In this document: piece after piece, positions 1-11,569 of the stretch
Numbering within the stretch: position 1 is the stretch's first letter
Layout of the letters: every line of letters starts with the position of its first letter
Assembly: GCA_027493875.1 (NCBI GenBank)
Contig: JAOSJX010000001.1
Coordinates: 434,001-498,000, forward strand
Length of the DNA stretch: 64,000 nt
Source: Deltaproteobacteria bacterium
GTDB taxonomy: Bacteria > Lernaellota > Lernaellaia > JACKCT01
Reading direction: 5' to 3'
Notes under the pieces: generated by a model
Databases searched by the model: none
Seen by the model: the letters and a program-made list of their open reading frames with translations, nothing else
Told to the model about the DNA's origin: nothing
Program-made: the position numbers and the translations under genes

Positions 1-150
1 CGGACCGACGAGCTTTTCCACGCGGCGCACCGTCCGCGCCAGCATGGGCTCGGTTCCGCCGATCGCCAGAAATTGTTTTTGGAAAGGACTTGCGGGACAG
101 GGGCCAGAAGCGCGTTCCGCTTCCACCGGCCAGGATCACGGCATAGAGGC

Positions 151-154
<4 letters not shown>
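1..154 (-). CDS. Mannose-1-phosphate guanylyltransferase, N-terminal part (cut by window edge)
   Basis: Only the first 51 or so codons are inside the window. The GTG start overlaps the obgE stop (GTGA), so the two genes are translationally coupled. The N terminus reads VILAGGSGTRFWPLSR, the nucleotide-binding signature of GDP/NDP-sugar pyrophosphorylases; FWPLSR followed by SFPKQFL is typical of ManC-type mannose-1-phosphate guanylyltransferases, which make GDP-mannose from GTP and mannose-1-phosphate for surface polysaccharide. The frame breaks around position 75 in a run of A (an extra base); removing it restores KQFLAIGGTEP. The rest lies left of the window, so the isomerase domain of bifunctional versions cannot be checked. 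Confidence 0.8.
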
Positions 155-1188
<1,034 letters not shown>

Positions 1189-3057
1189 TCACTCGGCCAA
1201 AGGAGCGCACGTGTACGCGACGTCGCCGTCCAAGCCCGGCGCCGCGTCTTTACCGGGCGGCGCCGCTTTGATCGCGCCGCCGTCGTCGATGTAGCCGAGG
1301 CTGCGCAGGCGTTCCACCATTTCCGGGCTCATCTCGATCTGATCGCCGACCTCCGCGCGGGTCACGACGTTCGCGTTCGCGAGAATCTCGCGGCACGCGA
1401 TGGTGTACCCCGGCTCCTCCGAAAAACGGCGCGCGCCAGCGGCGTCCGCGGCGAGATCGAAAGGAACAGAATCCGGGTGACGGCCGGCGTCGCCGACCGT
1501 GACTTTCGCCGCATCGCGCTCGCCGTCCACGAGCAAATCGAACTGGATTTTCGCGGTCTCCGGCTCGATGATAAAATGCACGCCGTTCGATCCGTCGGAA
1601 CCGAGGGCGAGAAAGTCGAGTTTACGCGCCTCTTTTTTCATCCCGAATTCTCGGCTGACGAGCTTGCGGTCCTTGTCCGTGTCGTAGATGACATCGTCCT
1701 TGAAGGCGGAGATGAACGAGCCGCCCGTGAGCACGGTGCCGAGGTAGTTGACGGGCGATTGTGTCCCCGCGAAGAGCAGCGAAAACAAGCGACGTTTCGC
1801 ATAACGCCCCGACGCCTCCAATTCCAGAAGATACGCCTTGGCGCGGTCCCGATCGGTTTCGACAAGATTATTCTTTTCGCGCGGATCGGCGTCGAGATCG
1901 TACAGCTCCATGCCGAACAAACGGCCCGAGAGACGGAACGGCGGCGTGTAGATGAACTTCCAACGGCCGTCGATGAGCGCGACGCGGTCCGGGCCCTGGC
2001 GCGTCGTTTCCGCGAAAAACCTCCGCGGCGCGATCGTGCCGCCGTCCATGAGCGGCACGAGGCTCTTGCCGGTGATGCCTTCGGGAACGGGCGCGCCGAC
2101 GAGATCGGCCAGCGTCGGCGCGAGATCCGCCAGCGTCACGGGATCGCTGATGACCTTGGGCTCGGGAAAACGCTCGGGCCAATAAACCACGAACGGCACG
2201 TGCAACTGTTCCTCGTAGAGCGTGAATCCGTGCTCCATGAGGCGGTGCTCCATGAACTCCTCGCCGTGATCGCTGACGAAAACGACGATCGTATTGGCGA
2301 TTTCCAAACGCTTCATAAAGCCCAGCACGCGGCCGATCATCGCGTCCGTGTGTTCGATCTCGCCGTCGTAGAGCGCGGAAAGGCCCGACAGGAGCGGCTC
2401 GTAATCGGGCCGGCCCTCGCCGTGCACGACGCTCAGCACGTCCGCGGTGTCGCCGCGCACGAAACCCGACGCCGCGGGGAGATATTTAGCGCGCAGCGTC
2501 GGCGGCGGAGCGTACGGCGTGTGCGGATCGAAGAAATGCAGAAAGAGGAAGAAGGATTCCTTTTGGTGGTCCTTGACCCACGCGTTCGCCAGATCGGCGA
2601 CCTGATCGCCGCCCGCTTCCTCGCGGAGCACGAATTTGTCGAAGCCGCGGTCGAAGCCGTAATCGGCGCCGACGTAGTAATGCGTGACGAAGGCCGCGGT
2701 GCGGTAGCCGCGTTTTTTCATGATCTCGCCGAGCATCGGCGCGTCGTCGCGGATCTTTACCTTATCGTCGATCGCGCGGTGATCGGTCGGGTAAAGCCCC
2801 GTGAACATCGTCGCGTGCGACGGCAACGTCCACGGCGCGGCGGTCCGTGCGTTCGCGAAACGCACGCCGCGCTCGGCCAGCAGATCGGTGACCGGCGTCG
2901 GTTTTTTCTCGTAGCCGTACGATCCGACCCGGTCGGCACGCAGCGTGTCCACCGAAATCAAAACGACGTTGGGGAGATTTTCCGGCGGCTTTCCGCAGGC
3001 CGCGGCGACAAGCAGCGCCCCCATCGCCAAGACGAACGCTCGCGGGCGTATCCGCAT
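1189..3057 (-). CDS. Sulfatase-fold (alkaline phosphatase superfamily) exported protein with Thr at the nucleophile site
   Basis: 622 residues in one frame. The N terminus is a signal peptide ending VAAAC-G, a weak lipobox (Cys21), so periplasmic or lipid-anchored. The sulfatase fold starts at NVVLISVDTLRADRVG (Asp37, Asp42 as metal ligands) and has a second metal motif FVSDHGEEF. At the place of the sulfatase C/S-x-P-S-R signature it has T-L-P-S-H (Thr77), so it cannot form formylglycine. Thr nucleophiles occur in other members of the superfamily such as LtaS and EptA-type transferases, so a phosphodiesterase or transferase is as likely as a sulfatase. The ATG overlaps the stop of the upstream paralogue by one base (TAATG). 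The C-terminal third, after about residue 430, is not recognised. Confidence 0.8.
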   Translation of the reverse strand: MRIRPRAFVLAMGALLVAAACGKPPENLPNVVLISVDTLRADRVGSYGYEKKPTPVTDLLAERGVRFANARTAAPWTLPSHATMFTGLYPTDHRAIDDKVKIRDDAPMLGEIMKKRGYRTAAFVTHYYVGADYGFDRGFDKFVLREEAGGDQVADLANAWVKDHQKESFFLFLHFFDPHTPYAPPPTLRAKYLPAASGFVRGDTADVLSVVHGEGRPDYEPLLSGLSALYDGEIEHTDAMIGRVLGFMKRLEIANTIVVFVSDHGEEFMEHRLMEHGFTLYEEQLHVPFVVYWPERFPEPKVISDPVTLADLAPTLADLVGAPVPEGITGKSLVPLMDGGTIAPRRFFAETTRQGPDRVALIDGRWKFIYTPPFRLSGRLFGMELYDLDADPREKNNLVETDRDRAKAYLLELEASGRYAKRRLFSLLFAGTQSPVNYLGTVLTGGSFISAFKDDVIYDTDKDRKLVSREFGMKKEARKLDFLALGSDGSNGVHFIIEPETAKIQFDLLVDGERDAAKVTVGDAGRHPDSVPFDLAADAAGARRFSEEPGYTIACREILANANVVTRAEVGDQIEMSPEMVERLRSLGYIDDGGAIKAAPPGKDAAPGLDGDVAYTCAPLAE

Positions 3058-4900
3058 TACGGCGCCCCGCGCAAATACTGTTCAAGGGCTTTCGCGGGCC
3101 CTTTTTCCCAAGGACGCACGCGCCGCCGCAGTTTTTCCAGCAACTCGACGGACGGCCCGACCGATTCCTCGGCCCGGCGTCCTTCCGCCGCGGTGTCGCT
3201 GATCCAGAGTCGTTCCGAAAAAACGCGGTACGCGCCGGGCGCGGGTTGAAGATCCGATCCCGCGTAACCGCCGCCGATCACGAACGGGATCCGATGCGGC
3301 TGTTCGCTCGACGCTCCGAGCGCAATGCGTTTCGGGGCGCGGCGTCCGTCCGCCAGCAGGGTGAAGTGGACGAGGGCGCCCTCGGGCCGGACGAAGAACC
3401 GAAAGCCGTTGGGACGCTCCATCTCCGCGGCGGCGAAGCGGATCGCGTCCGCGGCGGGCAGCATGAGCAGATCGTTGAACACCACGCGCCCCTCGCCTTC
3501 GACACCCAGCACGACGTCGTCCTTATAAATCTCATACAGCGTTCCCGCCGTCGACACGGTGCCGCTATAGACTTGTTTTCCCGCTCCGAACAGGACCGAC
3601 CACTGCGTCGCGCGGCGATAGCCGCCCGCTTGTTCGATGGCCTCATCGAAGGGCGCGGCGAGGGATTCGTCGCCGGCGAGCAGATTGTCGGTCTCGCCGG
3701 GATCGGCGTCCAGATCGTACACGGCGGAACCGAACCGGTGTCCGAACAGCCCGAACGGCGGCGACGCGATGAATTTGCGCCGCTCCTTGATGACCGCGAA
3801 GCGGCTCGGCCCCCGGCGGTTCGTTTCGACGAAGAGCGCGCGCGTTTCGAGAAAGGCCGCCACCTCCGGCGCCGAGGGCGCGTTCGTCAGCAGCGGCCAT
3901 AGCGACACGCCTTCCATGCCGTCGGGAGGCCGCGCGCCGGTGATCCCGAGGATCGTGGGCGCCACATCGGCCAATCCGGCCGGACCGGGCAACACGGCGC
4001 CCGGCGCCACGCGCGCGGGGTCCGCCACGATGAACGGCACGCGGATTTCGTCGTCGTACAGCGACGTGCCGTGCCCGAGCAGGCCGTGTTCGAAGAGCGA
4101 CTGGCCGAACGGCGAGACCAGAACGATCACGGTGTTGCGGTCGAGTTCAAGGTTCTGCAGCGCTTTGTAAAAAGGCTCAGCCCTTCGTCCGCCGCGTCGA
4201 TCTCGGCGTCGTAGAGCGCGCGGAACGCGGCGAGCCGGCTTTCGCGCTCCGCCTCGTCCGCCGCGCGCATGAGGCGGATCATGTCGAGCGGTCCGGCCGT
4301 GTGCGGTTCGAGGTCCTCCGGGTAGTGGCGGCGGATAAAACGCGCGGGCGGCGCGTACGGAATCTGGAGATCGGAATATTGAAGCATCAGAAAAAACGAT
4401 TCGCCGCGATGGCCGGCGAGCCACTCCGCCGCCCGATCCGAAAGCGAGCGCGCGGACGCGTTCGGGAGATAGTAATAGCGGTCGAATCCCGCGGCGAATC
4501 CCTTGTCCTTGCGCAATTTCGTGTTGGAGACGAAAGCGGCCGTCCGGTAACCCGCTTCCTGCAGAAGACCGGGCAGCGACGCGAGATCGGCGCGGGCGTG
4601 CGCGGCTTCGTCGTTGAGCAAATGCGTGGCCGGGGCCGTGCCGCTGAGCAGCGAGGCGTAGGCCGGGAGCGTCCACGGGCTCGTCGTGTAGGCATGTTCG
4701 AAGCGGGTGCCTTTCGACGCGAGAAAGTCGATGAACGGTGTCGTCTTTTCCTCGTAGCCGTAAGCGCCGACGTGGTCCGCGCGCAGCCCGTCCATCGCGA
4801 CGAGGACGATATTCGGGCCCGCCGCGTCGCGCCGGCATCCGCCCAGCGCCGCCAACGCCGCGGCCAGCGCCGCGAAAAGGATGAGGCGGCGGCCGATCAT
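3057..4900 (-). CDS. Sulfatase-fold lipoprotein, probable pseudoenzyme
   Basis: Paralogue of the next gene, about 614 residues after joining frames broken near 4168 (A-run). The signal peptide ends LGGC, a good lipobox (Cys22). The first metal loop (NIVLVAMDGLRADHVG) is kept and Thr77 aligns with the neighbour's Thr77 (PWTLPAYAS). The second metal motif, normally S-D-H-G, reads V-S-P-F-G, so Asp and His are replaced by Pro and Phe. Known chemistry of the fold needs these metal ligands, so I infer loss of catalysis and perhaps a binding or regulatory role for the paralogue. The ATG overlaps the stop of the upstream membrane protein (ATGA). Confidence 0.75.
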
Positions 4901-6527
4901 TCGAACGAGACCCCCAACGTTTTCATCCGGTCGCGGAGCGCGTCGGGCGTGACCCAGGCCAGCGTGCCGTCCTCGCTGAGCGAAAGCGCGTACACACCGG
5001 TTTTTTCGCGGAGATCGTCCACGACTTCCTTCGGACTCGCGGCGACGACGCCGTAAGACAGGTCTTCGTAGCTGTTCGGGTTTTTCGTGAACGTTTCGGG
5101 GAAAGTGAGGTCTTTGCCGCGCGCCGCGTACAGATCCTGCGTGGCGATGACCTGCGTCGGGGAGCCGCAATTCACAAGATAGAACCGGTCCAAGTACTCC
5201 TCGTGGAACGTCTTGATCGCCGTGTCGAGCGCCACGTCGAGGCCGCGCCGGCAGGCGAAGACGATGGGACGGTCGCCGCGGTCGGGCAACTCCGTCGCGA
5301 GAAAGTCGCCGATCTGGTCCATGCGGCGCTCGGCGGCGATCGTTTTGTCCGCGATATGGTTGGTCACCAGATAAGAATTGAGCGACGCGAACACGGCGGC
5401 GACGATCAGAAAGGCCGTTGCGAGGCGTCGGCGGGCCGTGCCGGAGCGCGGGTCGTACACCGCCGCCAGAAAGACCGCCAGGCCGATGCCGGGGAGAAAA
5501 AAAGAAACGCGGCGTCTGATAGGTCATGACCTTTTCGACGAGAAACACCATGGCCAGCGGCGCGCCGGTGAGCAGCGCGAAGGCGAGGCCGTACCACGCG
5601 ACGAGGTTATTTTTGAAAAATCCTCGCTTGACCAGCAGGAGCAGCATCGGCACGACGACCGCCGCGAAAATCCAGGGCGACGAAAACAGCCAGACGTAGT
5701 CGCCGAACGACTCCACCAGACGCGTCACGTAGGCGGTGCTGAAATCGACGCGCTCCTCGCCCGAGTAGCCGCCCATCGTGCCGAGAATCGTGTACCGGAT
5801 CACCATGAACGCGCCGGCGATAACGAAGTTAGGGCAGCGACAAAAGGAAAATGCGCGGGGTTTCGGCGCGCGTCAGCTTCGGGTCGCGTCCCCGGTAATG
5901 AAACATGAACAGACCCGAGAGCAGGAGCACCGCGGGAAGCGTGACGGCGATTTCCTTGCAGAAAAACGCGTAAGTGCCGGCGGCGACGGAGATCGAAATG
6001 TCCCAAGTACGGCGAAAACGCAGGTACCGAAGGAACAATACGAGGGACAGGAGAAAGAAAAACGTTGCGTAGAGGTCGAAGCGGTTGGACAGCCACAGCA
6101 GGCCGATGGCGGTGATGGGGCTGACGGCGAACAGCAGCGTCGAGAACGCCGAAACGCCCTTGTTGCCGGTCAGGTGCTGCATGGCCTGCATCAGCAGAAG
6201 GCAGGACCCGGCGAGGACGGCCAGATTGAAGGCGTAGTACCAGGCCGGATGAAGCCCCGCCAGCATGAAATTGAGCTTCCAGAAGGGAAAAACGCCGGGC
6301 CGGTAGAAGGCGCCCATCATGAGATCGCGGGCGAAGGGAACAAGGAGGTTGTCGATCCGCTCGACGAGGTGGAGATGGAGGTAGTCGTCCAAAAAGAAGC
6401 GCGCCTTGAGGCTGCCGTGGTACACGAGCGCCGCCCACGCGGCGACGGCGCCGACGTACAAAACGTTTCGATAAAAGACGCGCCGCTCGTGGTCCCGCCA
6501 CTCGGGCGCGACGGTTGCTCCCGCCAC
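4897..6527 (-). CDS. Multi-spanning membrane protein, GT-C glycosyltransferase-like
   Basis: The gene is split by frame changes near 5828 and 5508; the joined product is about 543 residues. It has an N-terminal membrane helix, then a DDYLHLH motif in the first large loop, as expected for the acidic pair of GT-C polyprenyl-phosphate-sugar-dependent glycosyltransferases (PMT/ArnT-like architecture), then about eight hydrophobic helices, and a soluble C-terminal domain of about 170 residues after the last helix (SLNSYLVTNHIADKT). The start is GTG at 6527. It is the first gene of a five-gene minus-strand run with the two sulfatase-fold proteins, obgE and the ManC-like gene, which suggests envelope glycan decoration. 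The donor and acceptor cannot be read from the sequence. Confidence 0.6.
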
Positions 6528-6657
6528 GATTGCTCCCTCCGGGACGACCCCGGGAAAAGTTCCGCGAATTAAGTCAAATCGGGGCTTTACGTGTCAAGGC
6601 GATCTTGCCTCGTTCCGATAAAGATTATAAGGTCAACCCGTTCCGAGGAAGCCATTC

Positions 6658-6993
6658 GTGCGAGGACGTTCCGCTTTGATTTGGGCGAAAGATCGCGCCA
6701 AACGACTGCTGGCCATCGGTTTCGGGCTCGTGCTCGCCTCGCTTCTGGTTTTCTCGGACTCCGGCCTTCTTAAAGTTTTTTTCCTGTCTCAGCAAAAAAC
6801 GCACCTCGAACAGGAAACGGAGCGTCTGCGCGAGGATATCGACGCGCTTTCCAAGCAGGCGGAATTGCTGCGTTCCGACGACGAGACGATCGCGCAGGCG
6901 ATCCGAGAACGGCTGGATAAGACTGACCCGCGGGATACCATTTTCATCTTCACGGACGAGGACCGCGCGGCCGTCGGCTCCTCGGCGCCTTAA
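6658..6993 (+). CDS. FtsB/DivIC-like septum formation protein
   Basis: 111 residues from a GTG start. One membrane helix (about residues 17-40) is followed by a coiled coil rich in Leu, Glu and Gln (LSQQKTHLEQETERLRED), the layout of the FtsB/DivIC family, which links FtsL and FtsQ at the divisome. The C-terminal tail is acidic. The stop overlaps the next ATG (TAATG), so it is co-transcribed with the diguanylate cyclase. A weak sigma70-like pair (TTGCCT at 6605, TATAAG at 6626, spacing 15) lies upstream in the divergent spacer. The function rests on architecture and size, not on a specific motif. Confidence 0.6.
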   Translation: MRGRSALIWAKDRAKRLLAIGFGLVLASLLVFSDSGLLKVFFLSQQKTHLEQETERLREDIDALSKQAELLRSDDETIAQAIRERLDKTDPRDTIFIFTDEDRAAVGSSAP

Positions 6994-9163
6994 TGTTCCG
7001 CGCCGCCGCTCTTTTCAAACGCTGGCACGGCTTTCTCGTGTCGGCGGCGGTTTTCGCGCTCGTCGTCCTGCGCCAATTCGAACCCGGCCTCGTGCTCACG
7101 CGCTCGATTTTGGGGAATTGGCGCGTCTGGGTGCTTTTCCTCGTTCTGGCTTATCTCCTCGGAAAGTTGTTCGCGTCCGCGGCGACGCGGCCGAAAACTT
7201 CGTCGACGACGCGCCCGAGAGGGCATGCGCGCGAGGAAGCGGAGCTGGATTTTACGCTGCTGATTTTCGCCGCGACCAACCTCATCATCCAACTTGCCGG
7301 CGAATACGGCGCCTACCTCTTCCCGTTCAACTACCTGTTGATGGCGCTCATCGTGATTTATCTGGGGACGCCGACCGCGGTGGCGTTCTCGTTTTTCATT
7401 CCGGCGCTCGACGCACTGGGCCGTTTCTTCGCCGGCGCGAGCTTCGTCACCGTGGGCACGATGCTCGGTCTGCACACGGCGATGGGTCTCGTGTTCGTCG
7501 GCGTCGTCGGCTACTTCCTTTGGAGCGAACGCACGGAACGCGCCCGTGCGGTGGACAAGCTCGACCGGCTGACGGGGGACGCGATGGCGCTCGCGGGCGA
7601 TCCCGCGGACAGCGCGCCGGCCGTTCTGCGCGACCGCAAGGACGCGCGCGACGTGCGCCATACGCGCGAGCTGGATGAGGAACTGGCCGATCTCGTCGAG
7701 ATGGCGCGCGATGCGCTCAAGGCGGAAGCGTGCGTGGCGCTGTTCGCGACGCGCGACCGCGGCGTTCTGCGCGTGCGGGCAATGGCCGGGCCGTCCGACG
7801 AACTCGACGAGGACGCCGTCATCCCCATCGACGGGTCGCTTCCCGGCCTCGTGTTCCGGCAAGAGGCGCCGCTGGTCCTTAACCGCGTCGAGCGGCGCGG
7901 CCCGCAGCTCGACTACCGCCGCAAACGCAAAGGCGTTCGGTCCCTGGCGGCGCACCCGATTATGAGCGGCCCGGAGTCCGTGGGCGTGCTCGTCGCCGAC
8001 AGCGTCAACGAGGACCACTTTGACGAAGCGGCGCGGGAATATCTCGCGCGAGTCGCGCGGCGCATCGAGAAGGAATACAGCGACGCCCGGCGCGTCACGG
8101 ACATCGATCGGGAGCGCGAAGAATTCGCCGCGTATTACGACATGGTCAAACGCTTCGCCGAAACGCGCGAGGTGAGCGAAGTCCTTGAAACGGCTTTCGA
8201 AGCCGGCCGGCAGATCGTGGCGTTCGACGCGGCACTGATTTCGTTCGCCGAGGAAGGCGACAAGGGACTTGTCGCGGCCGTGGCCGACCTGCCGGAAAAA
8301 TGGATTGGGCTGGAGTTCGACACCGGCGACAGCCTTTCCGGGATGGGTCACGCAGACGAAGCAATATCTCGCGTATAAACGCGCGGATGAGGCGATGCAC
8401 CGTTTGTACCATCCGGATTGCCGGTTTCGCGGTTTTGAGAGCCTGCTCATTCTGCCGCTGCGTTTTCACGATACGGTGCTGGGCACGCTGGCGTTTTTCT
8501 GGAAGCGGCCGGACGCGTTTTTCGTCTTACGACGTCAAACTGTTGGAGGCGGTGGCGATTCACGCGGCCACGAGCCTCGACTCGGCGCGCATGTACGAAC
8601 GGATGGAACGCCTCGCGACGACGGACGGTCTGACGGGCTTGCCGAACCATCGGACCTTTCAATTACGCATGGACGAGGAAGCCGCGCGCGAACGGCGGTT
8701 GCGGACGCCGCTGTCGCTCGTGCTGCTCGATATCGACCACTTCAAAAACATCAACGACACGTACGGCCATCCGGTCGGCGACCTGGTGCTGAAGCGCGTG
8801 GCGGCGATGTTGGCGGACGCGATCCGCGACGTCGATATGGCGGCGCGCTACGGCGGGGAGGAATTCGCGCTGATTCTGACGAACGCGAAACCGGAAGGCG
8901 CCGCGAAGCTCGCCGAGCGTCTGCGCAAGTCGATTGCGCGGGAAGCGATCCCCTACCCCGGCGGCAGCTTGAACATCACCGTCAGCCTCGGCGTCGCCAC
9001 CATGCCCAACGACGCGCGGGATAAACAGGATCTCGTCGAAGCCGCGGACAAGGCGCTCTACTTCTCAAAAGAACACGGACGCAACCGCGTGACGTGGGCC
9101 GGGGAGATCCGAAGCGAGAGCGCGGCGGGCGCGGACGACTTTACGTCCGCGCCGGTGAACTAG
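6993..9163 (+). CDS. Membrane-bound GAF-GGDEF diguanylate cyclase
   Basis: About 723 residues after joining frames broken near 8345 and 8520. The N-terminal 180 residues contain about six membrane helices; one GAF-like region (about 220-350) is followed by a second (about 380-560), then a C-terminal GGDEF domain. The active-site loop is GGEEF and the metal and substrate signature TDGLTGLPNHRTF is intact. An inhibitory I-site RxxD (RDVD) lies five residues before GGEEF, so product inhibition by c-di-GMP is expected. It makes c-di-GMP from two GTP, probably under control of a small ligand or redox signal sensed by the GAF domains. It is coupled to the FtsB-like gene by a one-base overlap. Confidence 0.9.
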
Positions 9164-9166
9164 CTC

Positions 9167-9315
9167 ATCCGCAGATTACGCAGATTTCACCGATTTTTTG
9201 GAACCGTAAAAAACTGATCATTCGGTTTCGGTAAAGCGTGATTCCGTTTCCCTCAATTTTGCGCGACATGTTTTTTTGTAGTTTTTATTCTGCGAAATCT
9301 GCGTAATCTGCGGAT
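9167..9315. repeat. 22-bp perfect inverted repeat flanking an AT-rich insert (MITE-like or hairpin)
   Basis: Positions 9167-9188 and 9294-9315 are exact reverse complements (arm begins ATCCGCAGATTACGCAG). The 105 bases between are much more AT-rich than the flanks. It lies between two converging genes. The arms resemble CGCAGA-type short repeats elsewhere in this window. It holds no gene and could act as a bidirectional transcription stop or be a miniature mobile element. Confidence 0.75.
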
Positions 9316-9323
9316 AACCTTCT

Positions 9324-10606
9324 CTACTCGATCTCAAATTCCAAGAGCGCGTGCGCTTTGCGTAAGGCCGTCTCAGCGGCGGCGGGCGTTTCGGCGTGGG
9401 CGAAGATGAAGCCGAGGTAGCGCGAGCCTTCCGGCAGCGGTACGACCTCCTGCCCCGCACGCACGGAGATCGAGACGTCCTCGATGCCGTCCACGGCGAG
9501 AGCTTTTTCAACACCGCGCACCTCGCGCAGAACGCCGCGCTTGGGAATCGGCAGCATCATCACGCCCGACGCGCCGGGCTGCGGCGTCAGGTCGGGCAAT
9601 TCCATCCCGCACGCGTGACGCAGCACGACTTCCTCCAACGAATGATCGCCGGCAAAGCGGATGATGCGCGGGCAGAGACCACCCATCGTGCGCGCGGCGA
9701 GTTCGATGATGAACGCGCCTTCATCGTTGAAACGCATTTCCACGTGCACCGGCCCTTCGGTCAGGCCGATCGCGCGCGTGGCCTCCTGCGCGCATGCGCG
9801 GAGCGCGTTTTGCGTCGCGGCATCGGTGCGGGAGGGCGTCACGTAAATCGTTTCCTCGAAGTAGGGACCGTCGAGCGGGTCGGGTTTGTCGAAAATCGCG
9901 AGTTCGCGAAGCGTCCCTTGCACGAGCAGCCCTTCCACCACGTACTCGCGGCCGGGAATGAAGCCTTCGACGATGATGCGTTCGTCCGTTGGTGGAAGTT
10001 TAGTCCTTCGCCCGGCCGCTCGAATGCGGGACCGGCGCACGTGCTGCCGCCGGGCTCGGGCTCGTTCATGATGCGTTCGGCGCGTTCGAGGGCGGCGGCG
10101 AGTTCGGCGTCGTCGTTCGCGCGGATCACGCCGCGGCTGCCGGAGAGAAACGTCGGCTTCACGACGCACGGAAACGGCACGGCCTTCTTGACGCGCTCGA
10201 TGTCGCGAGCGCCGGCGACGATCGCGAACGGCGGATTCAAGAGCTTCGGCGACGCCGCGAACAGGCGGCGCATCGACGCCTTGCTGAGCGTGGCGCGGGC
10301 GGCGGCGGGATCGTTGTGCGTGAGGCGCAGAGCGGACCCGATGGCGGCGGCGGCGACGACGCCTCCGGCGTCGGTGCTGACGACGCCCGAGAGCGGTTCG
10401 CGCTCGTGCACCGATCGGGCGGCGGCAACCGCTTTTTCGATTTGATCGAAGGGAACCGTGATATTATGGTCGGGGTCCATGGCGGCGAGGTAGTTGGGCT
10501 CGTCGGTGCCCGTGACGACCGCGAAACCGAGGCGCCGCGCGGCGTCGAGATAAGCCTCCGCCCGATAAGTGGACGTTTTGGTGAGAAGGAGAACGCGGGC
10601 CGTCAT
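9324..10606 (-). CDS. ATP-grasp domain carboxylate-amine ligase
   Basis: About 427 residues after joining frames at about 10005. It has an N-terminal pre-ATP-grasp domain (VLLLTKTSTYRAEAYLDAA), a central ATP-grasp fold (PFPCVVKPTFLSGSRGV; ERIIVEGFIPGREYVVEG) and the metal-binding segment GPVHVEMRFNDEGAFIIELAAR with the Glu...Asn/Glu pattern (here E-L-A-A-R), then a C-terminal domain. Such stand-alone enzymes include biotin-carboxylase-like ligases and L-amino-acid ligases that couple a carboxylate to an amine with ATP. The substrate cannot be predicted. It stands alone between the inverted-repeat element and the divergent Fe-S carrier gene. Confidence 0.75.
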
Positions 10607-10767
10607 CGGTGTTTCCTACTCCCTTTTCGGGGCTCCGTCGGATGATCTCGGTCATAGCAAATTGGTTAGGGATTTTATACATTTGTCATTAGTTCTGGCC
10701 CGGCGGGCCGGAATGCGCTATAAGAAGCGGCTTAAAACCAGGGAAAGACACCCAGGGGGTTGAAATC

Positions 10768-11103
10768 ATGGCCGGAACCGAAATCAAGCTCAGCGAAACG
10801 GCGGCGAACGAAATTCGCAATCTGATCGCGCAAGAAGGCCTCAACGGCGACGTTTATCTCCGCCTCGGCGTTTCCGAAGGTGGTTGCTCGGGATTGTCGT
10901 ACCAGATGCAGTTCGACACGAGTAAGACGGACGCCGATCAGGTGTTCGAGAGCCACGGCATCAAGATCCTGTGCGACACCGAGAGCTACTTCAGCCTCGC
11001 GGGCATCGAGCTCGACTATCAGGGCGGCCTCGGCGGCCAGGGGTTCCTCTTCAAGAATCCCAACGCGCGCCATTCGTGCGGCTGCGGCAAGTCGTTCTCG
11101 TAA
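10768..11103 (+). CDS. A-type iron-sulfur cluster carrier (HesB/IscA/ErpA family)
   Basis: 111 residues, intact. The three conserved ligand cysteines are present in G-C-S-G-L and the C-terminal C-G-C (HSCGCGKSF), in the invariant spacing of the family. A-type carriers deliver Fe-S clusters to apoproteins. A good ribosome site (AGGGGGTTG) precedes the ATG. No isc or suf genes are adjacent, so it is a stand-alone ErpA/IscA type; which one is undecided. A strong terminator follows. Confidence 0.92.
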   Translation: MAGTEIKLSETAANEIRNLIAQEGLNGDVYLRLGVSEGGCSGLSYQMQFDTSKTDADQVFESHGIKILCDTESYFSLAGIELDYQGGLGGQGFLFKNPNARHSCGCGKSFS

Positions 11104-11126
11104 GCGCGAACGCGAATCGAAAAAAC

Positions 11127-11157
11127 AACGGCGGGGAAAATTCCCCGCCGTTTTTTT
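11127..11157. terminator. Bidirectional intrinsic terminator
   Basis: Perfect 26-base palindrome (core GGCGGGGAAAATTCCCCGCC) followed by seven T on the plus strand, with a T-rich tract also on the minus side. It lies between the converging Fe-S carrier gene and panD. Confidence 0.9.
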
Positions 11158-11181
11158 GTTTGCGTGTTTTTGAAGAAACGC

Positions 11182-11559
11182 TTACGCGCTTTCCTTCAAC
11201 ATCGGGCCGATGGATTTGATGGAGTTGTCGGGGTTCATGAAGACGAGTTTGGGCTGCCAGGTTTTGCACTCGGCTTCGTCCAGTTCGACGAACGACGCGA
11301 CGATGATCTTGTCGCCGGCGGAGACGAGGCGCGCGGCGGCGCCGTTGACGCAGATCGTTCCCGTCCCGGCCTTTTCCGTGATCGCGTAGGTCTCGAACCG
11401 CGCCCCGTTGGTCACGTCCCACACCGCCACTTTCTCATACGGCAAGATGTCCGCGGCTTCGAGCAGGTCGGTGTCGATCGCGATGGAACCCTCGTATTCG
11501 AGATCGGCCATCGTGATCGTCGCGCCGTGGAGCTTGCTCTTCAATAAAATGCGCTTCAT
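11182..11559 (-). CDS. panD: Aspartate 1-decarboxylase
   Basis: 125 residues from the ATG at 11559 ([15 protein letters not shown]), with ribosome site GAGGAAGGA. It shows the self-cleavage site E-G-S-I (Gly24-Ser25), which generates the pyruvoyl cofactor, and the conserved [11 protein letters not shown] and NGAAARL segments. It converts L-aspartate to beta-alanine for pantothenate synthesis. It begins 10 bases after the reconstructed panC stop, forming a panC-panD unit. A longer upstream in-frame extension exists but lacks family similarity. Confidence 0.95.
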   Translation of the reverse strand: MKRILLKSKLHGATITMADLEYEGSIAIDTDLLEAADILPYEKVAVWDVTNGARFETYAITEKAGTGTICVNGAAARLVSAGDKIIVASFVELDEAECKTWQPKLVFMNPDNSIKSIGPMLKESA

Positions 11560-11569
11560 GGTCCTTCCT

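Noticed and set aside
6990..8450. A 486-codon minus-strand open frame across the diguanylate cyclase gene
   Set aside because: The plus strand encodes an evident GAF-GGDEF protein; the antisense product is low-complexity Arg/His/Asp-rich.
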